The position numbers and the translations under genes are program-made. Below, piece after piece: positions 1-8,743 of a stretch of 64,000 nucleotides of DNA. Within the stretch, counting starts at the first letter, position 1. Every line of letters begins with the position of its first letter. The notes below the pieces were generated by a model. That model was not told where the DNA came from and made no database searches. It saw only the letters and a program-made list of their open reading frames with translations. This DNA is from an uncultured Neomegalonema sp. (GTDB lineage: Bacteria; Pseudomonadota; Alphaproteobacteria; Rhodobacterales; Rhodobacteraceae). The DNA lies in assembly GCA_938008165.1 (NCBI GenBank), contig CALLLP010000009.1, positions 49,537-113,536 of the forward strand. Reading direction: 5' to 3'.

Positions 1-209
1 TCGGTATGGTCGCCTTCATCACCGCCGTGCCCGAAGGGATCACGGATTCGGCCACCGTGCTGCCCGTGCAGATCTTCAACTGGGCCAATGCATCCGAGCG
101 CGCCTTTGACATGCGAACTGCCGCCGCGATCGCCGTCTTGCTGGCCTTTCTGGTCCTGATGAACGCAATCGCCATCATTTTGCGCAAACGCTTTGAACGG
201 CGCTGGTAG
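1..209 (+). CDS. pstA: Phosphate ABC transporter permease PstA, C-terminal end (truncated at window start)
   Basis: Open frame from window edge; C-terminal TM segment; directly followed by pstB-phoU-phoB. Confidence 0.85.
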   Translation, partial: GMVAFITAVPEGITDSATVLPVQIFNWANASERAFDMRTAAAIAVLLAFLVLMNAIAIILRKRFERRW

Positions 210-218
210 GGAATCGAC

Positions 219-989
219 ATGAACACAAGCGATGCGATCAAGTTCCGATGCGAAGGCGTCAATGTCTGGTATGGCGACACCCATGCCATCAAGGACAATG
301 ACATCGACATCCACGACAAGTCGGTAACGGCCTTTATCGGTCCCTCCGGCTGTGGGAAATCGACCTTCCTGCGGTGCCTGAACCGGATGAACGACACCAT
401 CGATATCTGCCGCGTGACCGGCTCGCTGCTGCTGGACGGCAACGACATCTATTCGCGCGACATCGATCCCGTACAGCTTCGCGCGCGTGTGGGGATGGTG
501 TTTCAGAAACCCAATCCCTTTCCGAAATCGATCTATGACAACGTGGCCTATGGTCCCCGCATCCATGGCCTTGCGCGGAACAAGGCAGAGCTGGATACGC
601 TGGTCGAGGAAAGTCTGAGCGCCGCGGGACTGTGGGACGAGGTGAAAGACCGCCTCGCCGCCCCCGGCACCGGCCTGTCAGGGGGACAGCAACAGCGCCT
701 GTGTATCGCCCGCGCCATCGCCACAAAGCCCGAAGTTCTGCTCATGGACGAGCCATGCTCGGCGCTGGACCCCATCGCGACCGAAACGGTGGAGGAGCTG
801 ATTTCGGGTCTGGGCGAGCGCTACTGCGTCGTCATCGTCACCCATTCGATGCAGCAGGCGAACCGCATTTCCCAGCGCACCGCGTTTTTCCACCTCGGCA
901 ATCTGGTCGAATACGACACGACGAACGCGATTTTCTCAACCCCGAAGGACGACCGCACGGTCGGGTATGTCAGCGGACGCTTCGGATGA
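219..989 (+). CDS. pstB: Phosphate ABC transporter ATP-binding protein PstB
   Basis: Walker [10 protein letters not shown], signature [16 protein letters not shown], Walker [13 protein letters not shown]; operon context. Confidence 0.97.
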   Translation: MNTSDAIKFRCEGVNVWYGDTHAIKDNDIDIHDKSVTAFIGPSGCGKSTFLRCLNRMNDTIDICRVTGSLLLDGNDIYSRDIDPVQLRARVGMVFQKPNPFPKSIYDNVAYGPRIHGLARNKAELDTLVEESLSAAGLWDEVKDRLAAPGTGLSGGQQQRLCIARAIATKPEVLLMDEPCSALDPIATETVEELISGLGERYCVVIVTHSMQQANRISQRTAFFHLGNLVEYDTTNAIFSTPKDDRTVGYVSGRFG

Positions 990-1017
990 CGATCTACCCC
1001 GAGACAGAGGTTCGACA

Positions 1018-1707
1018 ATGACTTTCCAGATGGAAATGAACGCCCTCGACACCGCGATTTCGCAATTCGGCGGCGCGGCGGAGGATCAACTGGCCCGTGC
1101 GCTCGATGCGCTGGTACAGCGCGACATCCCCCTCGCCACCGAGGTCATCGCAGGAGATAAGGCGCTCGACGCGATGGAGATGGAGATCGGGCGCGAAACG
1201 GCGGCGATCTTCACCCGGCGGCAATTGATGGCGGGCGACCTGCGCACGGTGCTGGCCATCATCAAGATCGCCTCCACCATCGAGCGGATCGGCGATCTGG
1301 CCAAGAACACCGCCCGCCGCTCGATCGTGCTGAGCAAACATGCGCCCCTGCGCACCGTTCCGGCGGTCGCCCGGCTGGGCCGCGATACGATGACCCAGTT
1401 CTCCGAATCCCTCGACGCCTTTGCCCAACGCGACGATGACATGGCCATGACGGTCTGGCGCAAGGATCAGGAGCTGGACAATCTCTATAATGGCCTGCAA
1501 CGCGAGATCGTGCAGGAAATGGCGGTCAGCCCCGGCGACGTCGCGCAGAACACGCAATTATTGTTCATCGCCAAGAACATGGAGCGGATCGGCGACCATG
1601 CGACCTTTGTGGCCGAGATGGCGCATTACATCGTCACCGGCACCCCGATGGAAGAAAAGCGCCCCAAGGGTGTGCCCGATGGGTCGCCTGAGGCGGTCTT
1701 CGGATAG
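1018..1707 (+). CDS. phoU: Phosphate signalling complex protein PhoU
   Basis: PhoU-type repeats (IASTIERIGDLAKNTARR, IAKNMERIGDHATFVAEM); start taken as ATG 1018 (MTFQMEMNALD). Confidence 0.95.
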   Translation: MTFQMEMNALDTAISQFGGAAEDQLARALDALVQRDIPLATEVIAGDKALDAMEMEIGRETAAIFTRRQLMAGDLRTVLAIIKIASTIERIGDLAKNTARRSIVLSKHAPLRTVPAVARLGRDTMTQFSESLDAFAQRDDDMAMTVWRKDQELDNLYNGLQREIVQEMAVSPGDVAQNTQLLFIAKNMERIGDHATFVAEMAHYIVTGTPMEEKRPKGVPDGSPEAVFG

Positions 1708-1713
1708 ATTTCG

Positions 1714-2403
1714 ATGAGCCGCCGCATTCTCGTGGTCGAGGACGACGACGCCCTGTGTACCCTGCTCGACTATAATCTGGAAACCGCAGGGTTCACGCCC
1801 GTGATCGTCCGCGACGGGGACGAGGCCCTGCTGACCCTGCGCGAAGAACCCTTCGATCTGGCAATTCTCGACTGGATGCTGCCCGGCACCACCGGAATCG
1901 AAATCTGTCGCCAAATCCGGGCGCGACCCGAAACCCGCGCCCTGCCCGTCATCATGCTGACCGCGCGGGGCGAGGAGGATGACCGGATACGGGGCCTTGA
2001 TACGGGGGCCGATGACTATGTTTCCAAACCCTTTTCCGTAAGCGAGTTACTCGCCCGCATCCGCGCGATCCTGCGCCGGGGCAACGGCGATGACGGCGCG
2101 TTGCAGGCAGGCGACATCTCGCTGGATGCCCAGACGCGGCGCGTCCATCGGGGCACGCGGGAAATCCATCTCGGACCGACGGAATTTCGCCTGCTCGAAA
2201 CCCTGATGAAGCGTCCGGGCCGCGTCTATAGCCGCGAGCAATTGCTCGATCTCGTCTGGGGGCGCGATGTCTATGTCGAGGCGCGCACGGTCGATGTGCA
2301 TGTCGGACGGCTGCGCAAGGCGCTGAACCGCACGGGAGAAACCGACCCCCTGCGCACGGTGCGTGCGGCGGGCTATGCTTTCAACGAAACCTATGGAGTA
2401 TGA
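1714..2403 (+). CDS. phoB: Phosphate regulon response regulator PhoB (OmpR family)
   Basis: Receiver domain (VVEDDDALCTLL, LAILDWMLPGTTG, GADDYVSKPF) plus winged-helix C-terminus (RTVDVHVGRLRKAL); follows phoU. Confidence 0.95.
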   Translation: MSRRILVVEDDDALCTLLDYNLETAGFTPVIVRDGDEALLTLREEPFDLAILDWMLPGTTGIEICRQIRARPETRALPVIMLTARGEEDDRIRGLDTGADDYVSKPFSVSELLARIRAILRRGNGDDGALQAGDISLDAQTRRVHRGTREIHLGPTEFRLLETLMKRPGRVYSREQLLDLVWGRDVYVEARTVDVHVGRLRKALNRTGETDPLRTVRAAGYAFNETYGV

Positions 2404-2457
2404 TCACGCCGCGCCATCCGATGGGTCGGGCCTGCAAAGGGATCAAAAGGAAAGACG

Positions 2458-2850
2458 ATGACAATGAAGACACTCGGTTTCGCGCTTGGGCTATTGTCCC
2501 TGACAACGCCCCTTGCGGCGGCGGAAAAGCCCCTCGACCAACAGGCCGTCACCGACCTGCTGACGGGTGCAACGATCAAGGGCGTGCATTACGGCGTCGA
2601 AACCCGGCAATATTTCTCGGAATCCGGCCTGACCCTCTGGATCAAGGAGGGCGACGAAAAACCGTCCGAGGCGCGCTATAAGATCGAGGATGGCCAGTAT
2701 TGTTCAAGCTGGACAGGGCTTTGGAACGACGAAGACTATTCCTGCTTCACGATTGCCCATGATACCGAGCAGAATATCTATTATTTCCTTACCGATGATT
2801 TCCGCGCCCCTTTCGTGCTCAATGACGGCTTCTCGCTCGATTTTGAGTAG
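2458..2850 (+). CDS. Small secreted hypothetical protein with signal peptide
   Basis: Sec-type N-terminus MKTLGFALGLLSLTTPLAAA; two Cys in SSWTGLWNDEDYSCF region; 130 aa. Confidence 0.7.
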   Translation: MTMKTLGFALGLLSLTTPLAAAEKPLDQQAVTDLLTGATIKGVHYGVETRQYFSESGLTLWIKEGDEKPSEARYKIEDGQYCSSWTGLWNDEDYSCFTIAHDTEQNIYYFLTDDFRAPFVLNDGFSLDFE

Positions 2851-3019
2851 AGCGAATGGCATGGGACGCGCGCCGAAGAGCATCGGAAGCCGCATGGGTC
2901 GCGATGCGACTTCCGGTGGGGGTGAAACACCCTCTGTTCCAGAACACAGACAGAGAAATCTGTCGGTGGATCACCCTGCACGGAACAATCCCTAGACCGA
3001 AGACCCCAAGGAGTTCGCC

Positions 3020-3205
3020 ATGCCTGTCATCCGCGTTGAAATGTTCAAGGGCCGCACCCCTGAGCAAAAGCGAGCCATGGTCCGCGAAGTAACCGATGCC
3101 TTCGTGCGCACTGCCGGTGGCAGACCAGAGGCTGTGCATGTCATCATCACCGATGTCGAGAAAAGCGACTGGGCCATCGCGGGCACCCTCGCCTCCGATC
3201 TCTGA
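3020..3205 (+). CDS. 4-oxalocrotonate tautomerase family protein
   Basis: 61 aa, Pro-1 after Met (MPVIRVEMFKGRTPEQKRAMVREVTDAF) typical of 4-OT family; upstream AAGGAG. Confidence 0.9.
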   Translation: MPVIRVEMFKGRTPEQKRAMVREVTDAFVRTAGGRPEAVHVIITDVEKSDWAIAGTLASDL

Positions 3206-3214
3206 GCGGCGTTA

Positions 3215-4504
3215 TCACCGCTCCAGAATGCGCCGCATATGCAGGGCCACGTCTTGCCAGCGGCGCATCATCGGGCGCGCGGCAATGATGCGTTCGCGCC
3301 ATCGGGCCATGGCATCCTGATCCGTCATGACTTCATGCACCAAAGCGGCCAATGCGCCGCTATCGTCCGGGTCGACATAGCGCGCCAGATCACCGCCGAC
3401 TTCGGGAAGGGAGGTGGCATCGGAGGCGATGACGGGGGTGGCTTGCCATAGCGCCTCGCCGACCGGCAGGCCGAACCCCTCATAGCGGCTTGGGAAGACA
3501 AGGGCCGTCGCCGCCGCATACAGCCCCCGCAGCGTTGCGTGGTCGGGCGACTCCAGCCAATGAAAAAACGGGGCCAGCACCGCATAGCGCCCCCCCTCTC
3601 CAAAGGCTGCCCGAATGCCGGTCACAGGGTTGCGCCCCGCGCAGACAACCCGGATCATCCCACCGGGGCCGTCTCTTTCGTAGAGCGATAACAGGGCCTC
3701 GCACAGCAATTGTCCATTCTTGCGCCCATCCAGCCCCCCGACCGTCAGCAGATAGGGCGATGTCACGGGCACGGCATCCGCCGACCCCATGCCGCCGGCA
3801 TCGCGCATCTCATGGGCAAGGGGCACAACCTCGATCCCCCCCGTCAGGGGCGGGAGCAACCCATCTGCGACGAGACGCAGCGCATCCTGTCGGGTATGGT
3901 GCGAATTCGCCATCCAGGTGACGCCCATGGCGTTACAGCGTTCGATAGCGGTGGTTTCGACGCGGCGCACGACGGAATCGGGATCGTGCCGGTTCATCGC
4001 GATCCGCATCACGTCATGGATCATCAGCGCCGCCTTTGCCTGTCCCCCGGATCGCCGGATCACATCCAGCGTCCTGAAACTCGATGGCAACGACCCCAAG
4101 CACAGGATAGCGCAGCGCGACACATCCGCCGCACCGATCACCGCATTGCCGGGTTTTTCGGCCCGACTGCCAAAGCGTGCGCGCAGGCTGTTCAGAAGAA
4201 GCGCATGATACCGACGCAGGCTCGATCCACGATAGCGCAGGGGATCGCGATAGCGCCCCGGATGGCCGATCCGATCGGCGACCTGTAGGCGATCATAGAT
4301 CATCTCATCCGCAAACACCTCTGGATCGACCGCCATCATCCTGCAACGCGCCGTATCGCAATACACCGGGATCGCCACGCGCCGGGTGCATAATTCATGG
4401 GCGATTTCGAGCACCACCCGCGAGACTCCCGTCACCTCATCGCCATGGCGCGACAGGCTGCGGATCTCACTCACATCAATATAGAGCGGTCCAACGCTGC
4501 ACAT
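3215..4504 (-). CDS. Glycosyltransferase, GT4-like family
   Basis: C-terminal GT-B motifs YLLTVGGLDGRKN, LVFPSRYEGFGLPVGEAL, TSLPEVGGDLARYVDP. Confidence 0.85.
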   Translation of the reverse strand: MCSVGPLYIDVSEIRSLSRHGDEVTGVSRVVLEIAHELCTRRVAIPVYCDTARCRMMAVDPEVFADEMIYDRLQVADRIGHPGRYRDPLRYRGSSLRRYHALLLNSLRARFGSRAEKPGNAVIGAADVSRCAILCLGSLPSSFRTLDVIRRSGGQAKAALMIHDVMRIAMNRHDPDSVVRRVETTAIERCNAMGVTWMANSHHTRQDALRLVADGLLPPLTGGIEVVPLAHEMRDAGGMGSADAVPVTSPYLLTVGGLDGRKNGQLLCEALLSLYERDGPGGMIRVVCAGRNPVTGIRAAFGEGGRYAVLAPFFHWLESPDHATLRGLYAAATALVFPSRYEGFGLPVGEALWQATPVIASDATSLPEVGGDLARYVDPDDSGALAALVHEVMTDQDAMARWRERIIAARPMMRRWQDVALHMRRILER

Positions 4505-4667
4505 TTCTCATACTCTACTTCTGGAACCGGCCCAGACCATCGAACCTGTCATAGACCACATCAAACAAAGAGCGACAGAGCGCAATGGGCCAACCCGACC
4601 TCACCACACGACAGGGAATCACAAAGTCTTGCTTTCTGAAAGCACCGCCCTTAATGTTCTGCATAGT

Positions 4668-4680
4668 AAAATATAATTCT
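4668..4680. promoter_or_regulatory. Candidate IclR-type operator upstream of dctP
   Basis: AAAATATAATTCT; 12 nt (AAATATAATTCT) also present inverted upstream of the fadJ-like gene at 8670-8681; flanked by direct repeats TTCTGCATA (4657-4665, 4677-4685). Confidence 0.5.
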
Positions 4681-4701
4681 GCATAATGGGATGGAAGACT
4701 G

Positions 4702-5751
4702 ATGAAGCGACTTCTTGCAACGGCCGCATTGACCGCCGCCATGGCCACCGGACCCATCGCCGCCGCCGACACGACCCTGATCTTCAGCGAAGCCGGGCCG
4801 AATCGTGGGGCGCGGGCGGCGGCGCTGCAATCCTTTGCCGATGACGTGAGCGCCCGGACGGATGGCGCGGTAAAGGTCGACATCCAGTGGGGCGGCGCGC
4901 TGTTCAAGGCGAATGCGGCGGCAAAGGCCATTGCCGATGGCGTTGCCGATCTCGGCACCGTCATCGCCGTCTATTTCCCGCAGGAGATGCTCGGTTATGG
5001 CATCGCGGATCTGCCCCTGCGCAATTCCGATGCATGGGTCGGAATGCGCGCGACCGACGAACTGATGCGCACATCCGAGGCGATTACAGCCACGCTCGCA
5101 AACCAGAATCTCGTCTATATCGGCACCTTCACGGCCTCGGCGGTTCATATCGCCTGCAAAGACACCGCCATTCGCAGCGTCGCTGATATCGACGGGCTAA
5201 AGGTGCGCGGCGTCGGGGCCTATGGCAAGACCTTCGGCGATTTTGGCGCGAACATGGTGCCAATGTCGATCTACAAGGCATATCAAGGTCTTGACACGGG
5301 CCTGCTTGATTGTTCGCAGGGTTATTCCTATGCCGTCGCGGCCCTCAAGCAGCAGGAAGTCATCACCAGCTACACCCTGCTCGACTGGGGCCAGATCGGC
5401 GCAATCGGTATCTTCATGAACAAGGATATCTATGACGACCTGCCCGCCGATAAGCAGGCCGCCATGGCCGATGCGGGCGTCGGGCTGGCCGATACGCTGG
5501 GTGAATTGATCACTGCAGGCAATGAAAAAGCCATCGAAACCATGAAAGCGGCGGGGGTCGAAATCATCGACTTGCCCGCCGAAGAACGGGCGAAGCTGGT
5601 CGAGAAAGGCGCATCCTATGTCGATGACTGGATCGAGCGGGCGGATAAGATGGGCCTTGCGGGCAACGATCTGCTGAAAGAATACGAAGCCCTGCTCGCG
5701 AAATACGCCGAGGAGCGCGATACCAAAGGCTATCCTTGGGCGCGTCAATAG
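4702..5751 (+). CDS. dctP: TRAP transporter substrate-binding protein, DctP family
   Basis: Signal peptide plus DctP-like body (KVDIQWGGALFKANAAAKAIADGVADLG; LKVRGVGAYGKTF); followed by DctQ and DctM. Confidence 0.92.
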   Translation: MKRLLATAALTAAMATGPIAAADTTLIFSEAGPNRGARAAALQSFADDVSARTDGAVKVDIQWGGALFKANAAAKAIADGVADLGTVIAVYFPQEMLGYGIADLPLRNSDAWVGMRATDELMRTSEAITATLANQNLVYIGTFTASAVHIACKDTAIRSVADIDGLKVRGVGAYGKTFGDFGANMVPMSIYKAYQGLDTGLLDCSQGYSYAVAALKQQEVITSYTLLDWGQIGAIGIFMNKDIYDDLPADKQAAMADAGVGLADTLGELITAGNEKAIETMKAAGVEIIDLPAEERAKLVEKGASYVDDWIERADKMGLAGNDLLKEYEALLAKYAEERDTKGYPWARQ

Positions 5752-5790
5752 CGCGGACGGCCCCCTCACGGCCGATCCTTTCGGGGATTG

Positions 5791-5824
5791 CGCCCCGCCC
5801 CGGACATCGAACCGGGCTGGGGCG
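5791..5824 (+). other. GC-rich imperfect hairpin between dctP and dctQ (possible attenuator/processing site)
   Basis: CGCCCCGCCCCGG ... CCGGGCTGGGGCG arms, 8-nt loop, two mismatched positions; no T-tract. Confidence 0.45.
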
Positions 5825-5959
5825 GATACTCGGCTAAGACCAAGGACAGTTACAGAGAAAGGGGCAGGGACAGCGGCGGCTCCGACCCGCGCATATCCGT
5901 GCCGCAATCCCTGCCCGAAGCCCATCCTCAAAGCCCCCGACATCCAGTGAAGGGCACAG

Positions 5960-6469
5960 ATGCTCAAGCGTATCGAAAAATTACTGCTCGATCTTGGCGT
6001 GTTCGCCGTCTTCGGGCTGGGTGTCCTGATTACGGCCAGCGTCATCCTGCGCGCCACGGTCAATTCCGGCATCCCGGACACGATCGTCATCGTGCGCGAA
6101 TTGATGGTCGCCGCGATCTTGCTGCCCCTTGCCGCCGTCACCACAGCCCGCGCCCATATCGTCGTGGAATTCGCCAGCAAGGCCCTGCCCTATCGGGTAC
6201 AGGATTGGCTGGTCGTTCTGGGCAGTGTGTTGGGCGTTCTCGCGCTTGGGCCGCTGCTCTATGCCGGATGGCGCGAGATCGTGAATACCATCGAGCGCGG
6301 GTCGTATTTCTTCGGTGAGCTAAACCTGCCGAAATGGCCGGGGCGCGTCATCTTTCTGGTGGGAATATCGATGGGCTGGCTGCGCCTTCTGCTGATGGCG
6401 ATCGAGGATATTCGCACCATCCGGTCGGGTGGCCATATCGTCGAGCGCAACAGCGGGGAGGGCGCATGA
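5960..6469 (+). CDS. dctQ: TRAP transporter small permease, DctQ family
   Basis: About 170 aa with 4 predicted TM segments between DctP and DctM. Confidence 0.88.
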   Translation: MLKRIEKLLLDLGVFAVFGLGVLITASVILRATVNSGIPDTIVIVRELMVAAILLPLAAVTTARAHIVVEFASKALPYRVQDWLVVLGSVLGVLALGPLLYAGWREIVNTIERGSYFFGELNLPKWPGRVIFLVGISMGWLRLLLMAIEDIRTIRSGGHIVERNSGEGA

Positions 6470-7806
6470 TGGACGGCACCTTCATCGGATTATGTGCTTT
6501 CAGTACCGTGATCCTGCTGCTGGCCCTGCGCGTGCCCATCGCCTTTGCGCTGGCGGGGGTGGCGACGGTGGGCAGCTTTGCGATATTCGCGTTTCGCACG
6601 GGAAGTTTCATGCCGGAGCGGGCCATCAATCCGACCACTTCGCTGGTCTTCTCGAATTCTTTCGACCTGATTCACTCCTACGACCTGTCGATGATCCCGC
6701 TGTTCATCGCCCTGGGGCATATCGCCTATCGCGCCGATATCACCACCAAGATCTACCATGCCGCACGCGTCTGGCTGGCCCCCGTGCCCGGCGGTGTGGC
6801 GATGGCGTCGGTGGTGGGGTGTGGCGGGTTCTCGGCCATTACCGGCTCGTCGGTAGCCTGCGCATCGACCATGGGGCGCATCTGCTCGCCGGAGATGCTG
6901 CGCATGGGATATGACAAGCGGCTGGCGACGGCGAGTGTCGCGGCGGGGGGGACACTCGGATCGTTGATCCCGCCCTCGGTGCTGTTCATCATCTACGGCA
7001 TCTTTACCGAAACATCGATCAGTGCGCTGTTCCTTGCCGGTATCTTGCCCGGCATCCTGTCGCTGCTGGGGTTTTTGTTCGTCATCTTTCTGTGGGTCCG
7101 GCGCGATCCGGCATCGGCCCCGCCCTATACCGGGGTGATTACCGGGCGCGACCGCTGGCGCGCGGCAAGGGCCGCATGGCCCGCCATGTCGCTGTTCATC
7201 ATCATCGTCGGCGGACTCTATGGCGGGTTCTTCACCGCCACCGAAGCGGCGGCGATCTGCGTATCCGCCGCCGTGGTGATCGGGGTCTTCCAGCGCAAGC
7301 TGGATCTCAAGGGCCTGATCGACTGCCTGCGCGAGACCTGTATCCAGACATCGAGCATCTTTTTGATCGCGGCGGCGGCGAAAATCTTCGTCGCCTTCAT
7401 CGCCTTGACCGGCGTGGCACCGGCCATCGTGAGCGCGGTAACAGAGGCACAATTATCGCCCGCCATTTTGTTGCTGGCGATTGCGGTGATCTATCTGCTG
7501 CTCGGCATGTTCCTTGATCCCATCGGCATCATGGTGCTGACCTTGCCCCTGATGATCCCGCTGGTGGAAACCTATGGCTTCGACCTGATCTGGTTCGGGG
7601 TCGTGGTCATCAAGCTGCTGGAAATCGGGTTGATTACGCCGCCCGTCGGTCTCAACGTCTTCGTCATTGCCAGCGTGGTCGGAAAAGAAGTGCCCATCGA
7701 CAGGATTTTCTCCGGGATCATGCGATTTCTGGTGATTGACGTGATGGTCTTGATCCTGATCATCGCCTTTCCGATCCTCTCGCTGCTGATCCCCGGATCG
7801 ATGTAA
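6466..7806 (+). CDS. dctM: TRAP transporter large permease, DctM family
   Basis: Multiple TM; motif GGTLGSLIPPSVLFIIYGIFTETSISALFLAGILPG typical of DctM; ATGA overlap with dctQ. Confidence 0.93.
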   Translation: MMDGTFIGLCAFSTVILLLALRVPIAFALAGVATVGSFAIFAFRTGSFMPERAINPTTSLVFSNSFDLIHSYDLSMIPLFIALGHIAYRADITTKIYHAARVWLAPVPGGVAMASVVGCGGFSAITGSSVACASTMGRICSPEMLRMGYDKRLATASVAAGGTLGSLIPPSVLFIIYGIFTETSISALFLAGILPGILSLLGFLFVIFLWVRRDPASAPPYTGVITGRDRWRAARAAWPAMSLFIIIVGGLYGGFFTATEAAAICVSAAVVIGVFQRKLDLKGLIDCLRETCIQTSSIFLIAAAAKIFVAFIALTGVAPAIVSAVTEAQLSPAILLLAIAVIYLLLGMFLDPIGIMVLTLPLMIPLVETYGFDLIWFGVVVIKLLEIGLITPPVGLNVFVIASVVGKEVPIDRIFSGIMRFLVIDVMVLILIIAFPILSLLIPGSM

Positions 7807-7836
7807 GATGCCTACGCCCTGCACGGAGACTTCGCC

Positions 7837-8646
7837 ATGGATGATGCCAGCAAGACGGATCGGCGCTTCGCCACGACCCTCGCGCGGGGGTTAAGCGTGC
7901 TGCGCGCCTTTCGCCCATCCGATGACGGGCTGGGCAATGCGGATATATCCGAACGGACCGGCCTGCCAAAATCGACCGTATCGCGGCTGACCTTCACCTT
8001 GCAGGCGCTGGGCTATCTGGACCATGCCAGCCGACGCGACAAGTATCGTCCCGGCCCGGCCCTGCTGGCGCTGGGAAATGTGGCGAGCGCGTCGATCTCG
8101 TTCATGGATATGGCCGACCCGCTGATGCAGGATATGGCCGATGAAACCGGCACCCTTGCCGTGTTGCTCGTGCGCCATGACAACAAGATGCTGATCGTGA
8201 AGACATGGCGTCCGCGCGGCAAGGCATCGCTATGGCTGGATGTGGGGCATCGCCTGCCGTTCAACGGGTCGTCTTCGGGCCATGCCCTGCTGGCGTCGCT
8301 GTCGGAGGAGGGGTTTATCCGCACGGTCGCCGATGCCGGAGGCGAGCGGGGCCTGACCCCTGAACGCGCGACGGATATCCGCCGCAGCGCCCATGATCAA
8401 CTGACGACACGCGGCTTTGTGATGGCGGATTCGGACGAGTATTTCACCGCCAATATCCGCGCCGTGGCCGTGCCGTATTTTTCCCGCGATCTCAGCGAGC
8501 CGGTGATCTTCACCTGCGGCGCCTTGCCTGAGGAATTATCGGCAGACCGAGCACAGGCGGAGGTCGGACCCAAGCTGCGCGCCACCATTCAGGAGCTGGA
8601 TCGCATCACCGGCCATGGCGCCATGAAGGGCGGGAGGGCGCTGTAA
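7837..8646 (+). CDS. IclR family transcriptional regulator
   Basis: N-terminal HTH (RGLSVLRAFRP..DISERTGLPKSTVSRLTFTLQALGYL) and IclR effector-binding domain. Confidence 0.92.
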   Translation: MDDASKTDRRFATTLARGLSVLRAFRPSDDGLGNADISERTGLPKSTVSRLTFTLQALGYLDHASRRDKYRPGPALLALGNVASASISFMDMADPLMQDMADETGTLAVLLVRHDNKMLIVKTWRPRGKASLWLDVGHRLPFNGSSSGHALLASLSEEGFIRTVADAGGERGLTPERATDIRRSAHDQLTTRGFVMADSDEYFTANIRAVAVPYFSRDLSEPVIFTCGALPEELSADRAQAEVGPKLRATIQELDRITGHGAMKGGRAL

Positions 8647-8669
8647 TGGGCAGCGCAGTTCCTCATAGT

Positions 8670-8681
8670 AGAATTATATTT
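8670..8681. promoter_or_regulatory. Candidate IclR-type operator upstream of fadJ-like gene
   Basis: AGAATTATATTT = reverse complement of AAATATAATTCT at 4669-4680; both sites are preceded by CATAGTA. Confidence 0.5.
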
Positions 8682-8743
8682 CGCATGTTGAAATTAATAC
8701 CCAAACCCCTAAGATCGTACCGGCATGAAGGGAAGGCGTATCG

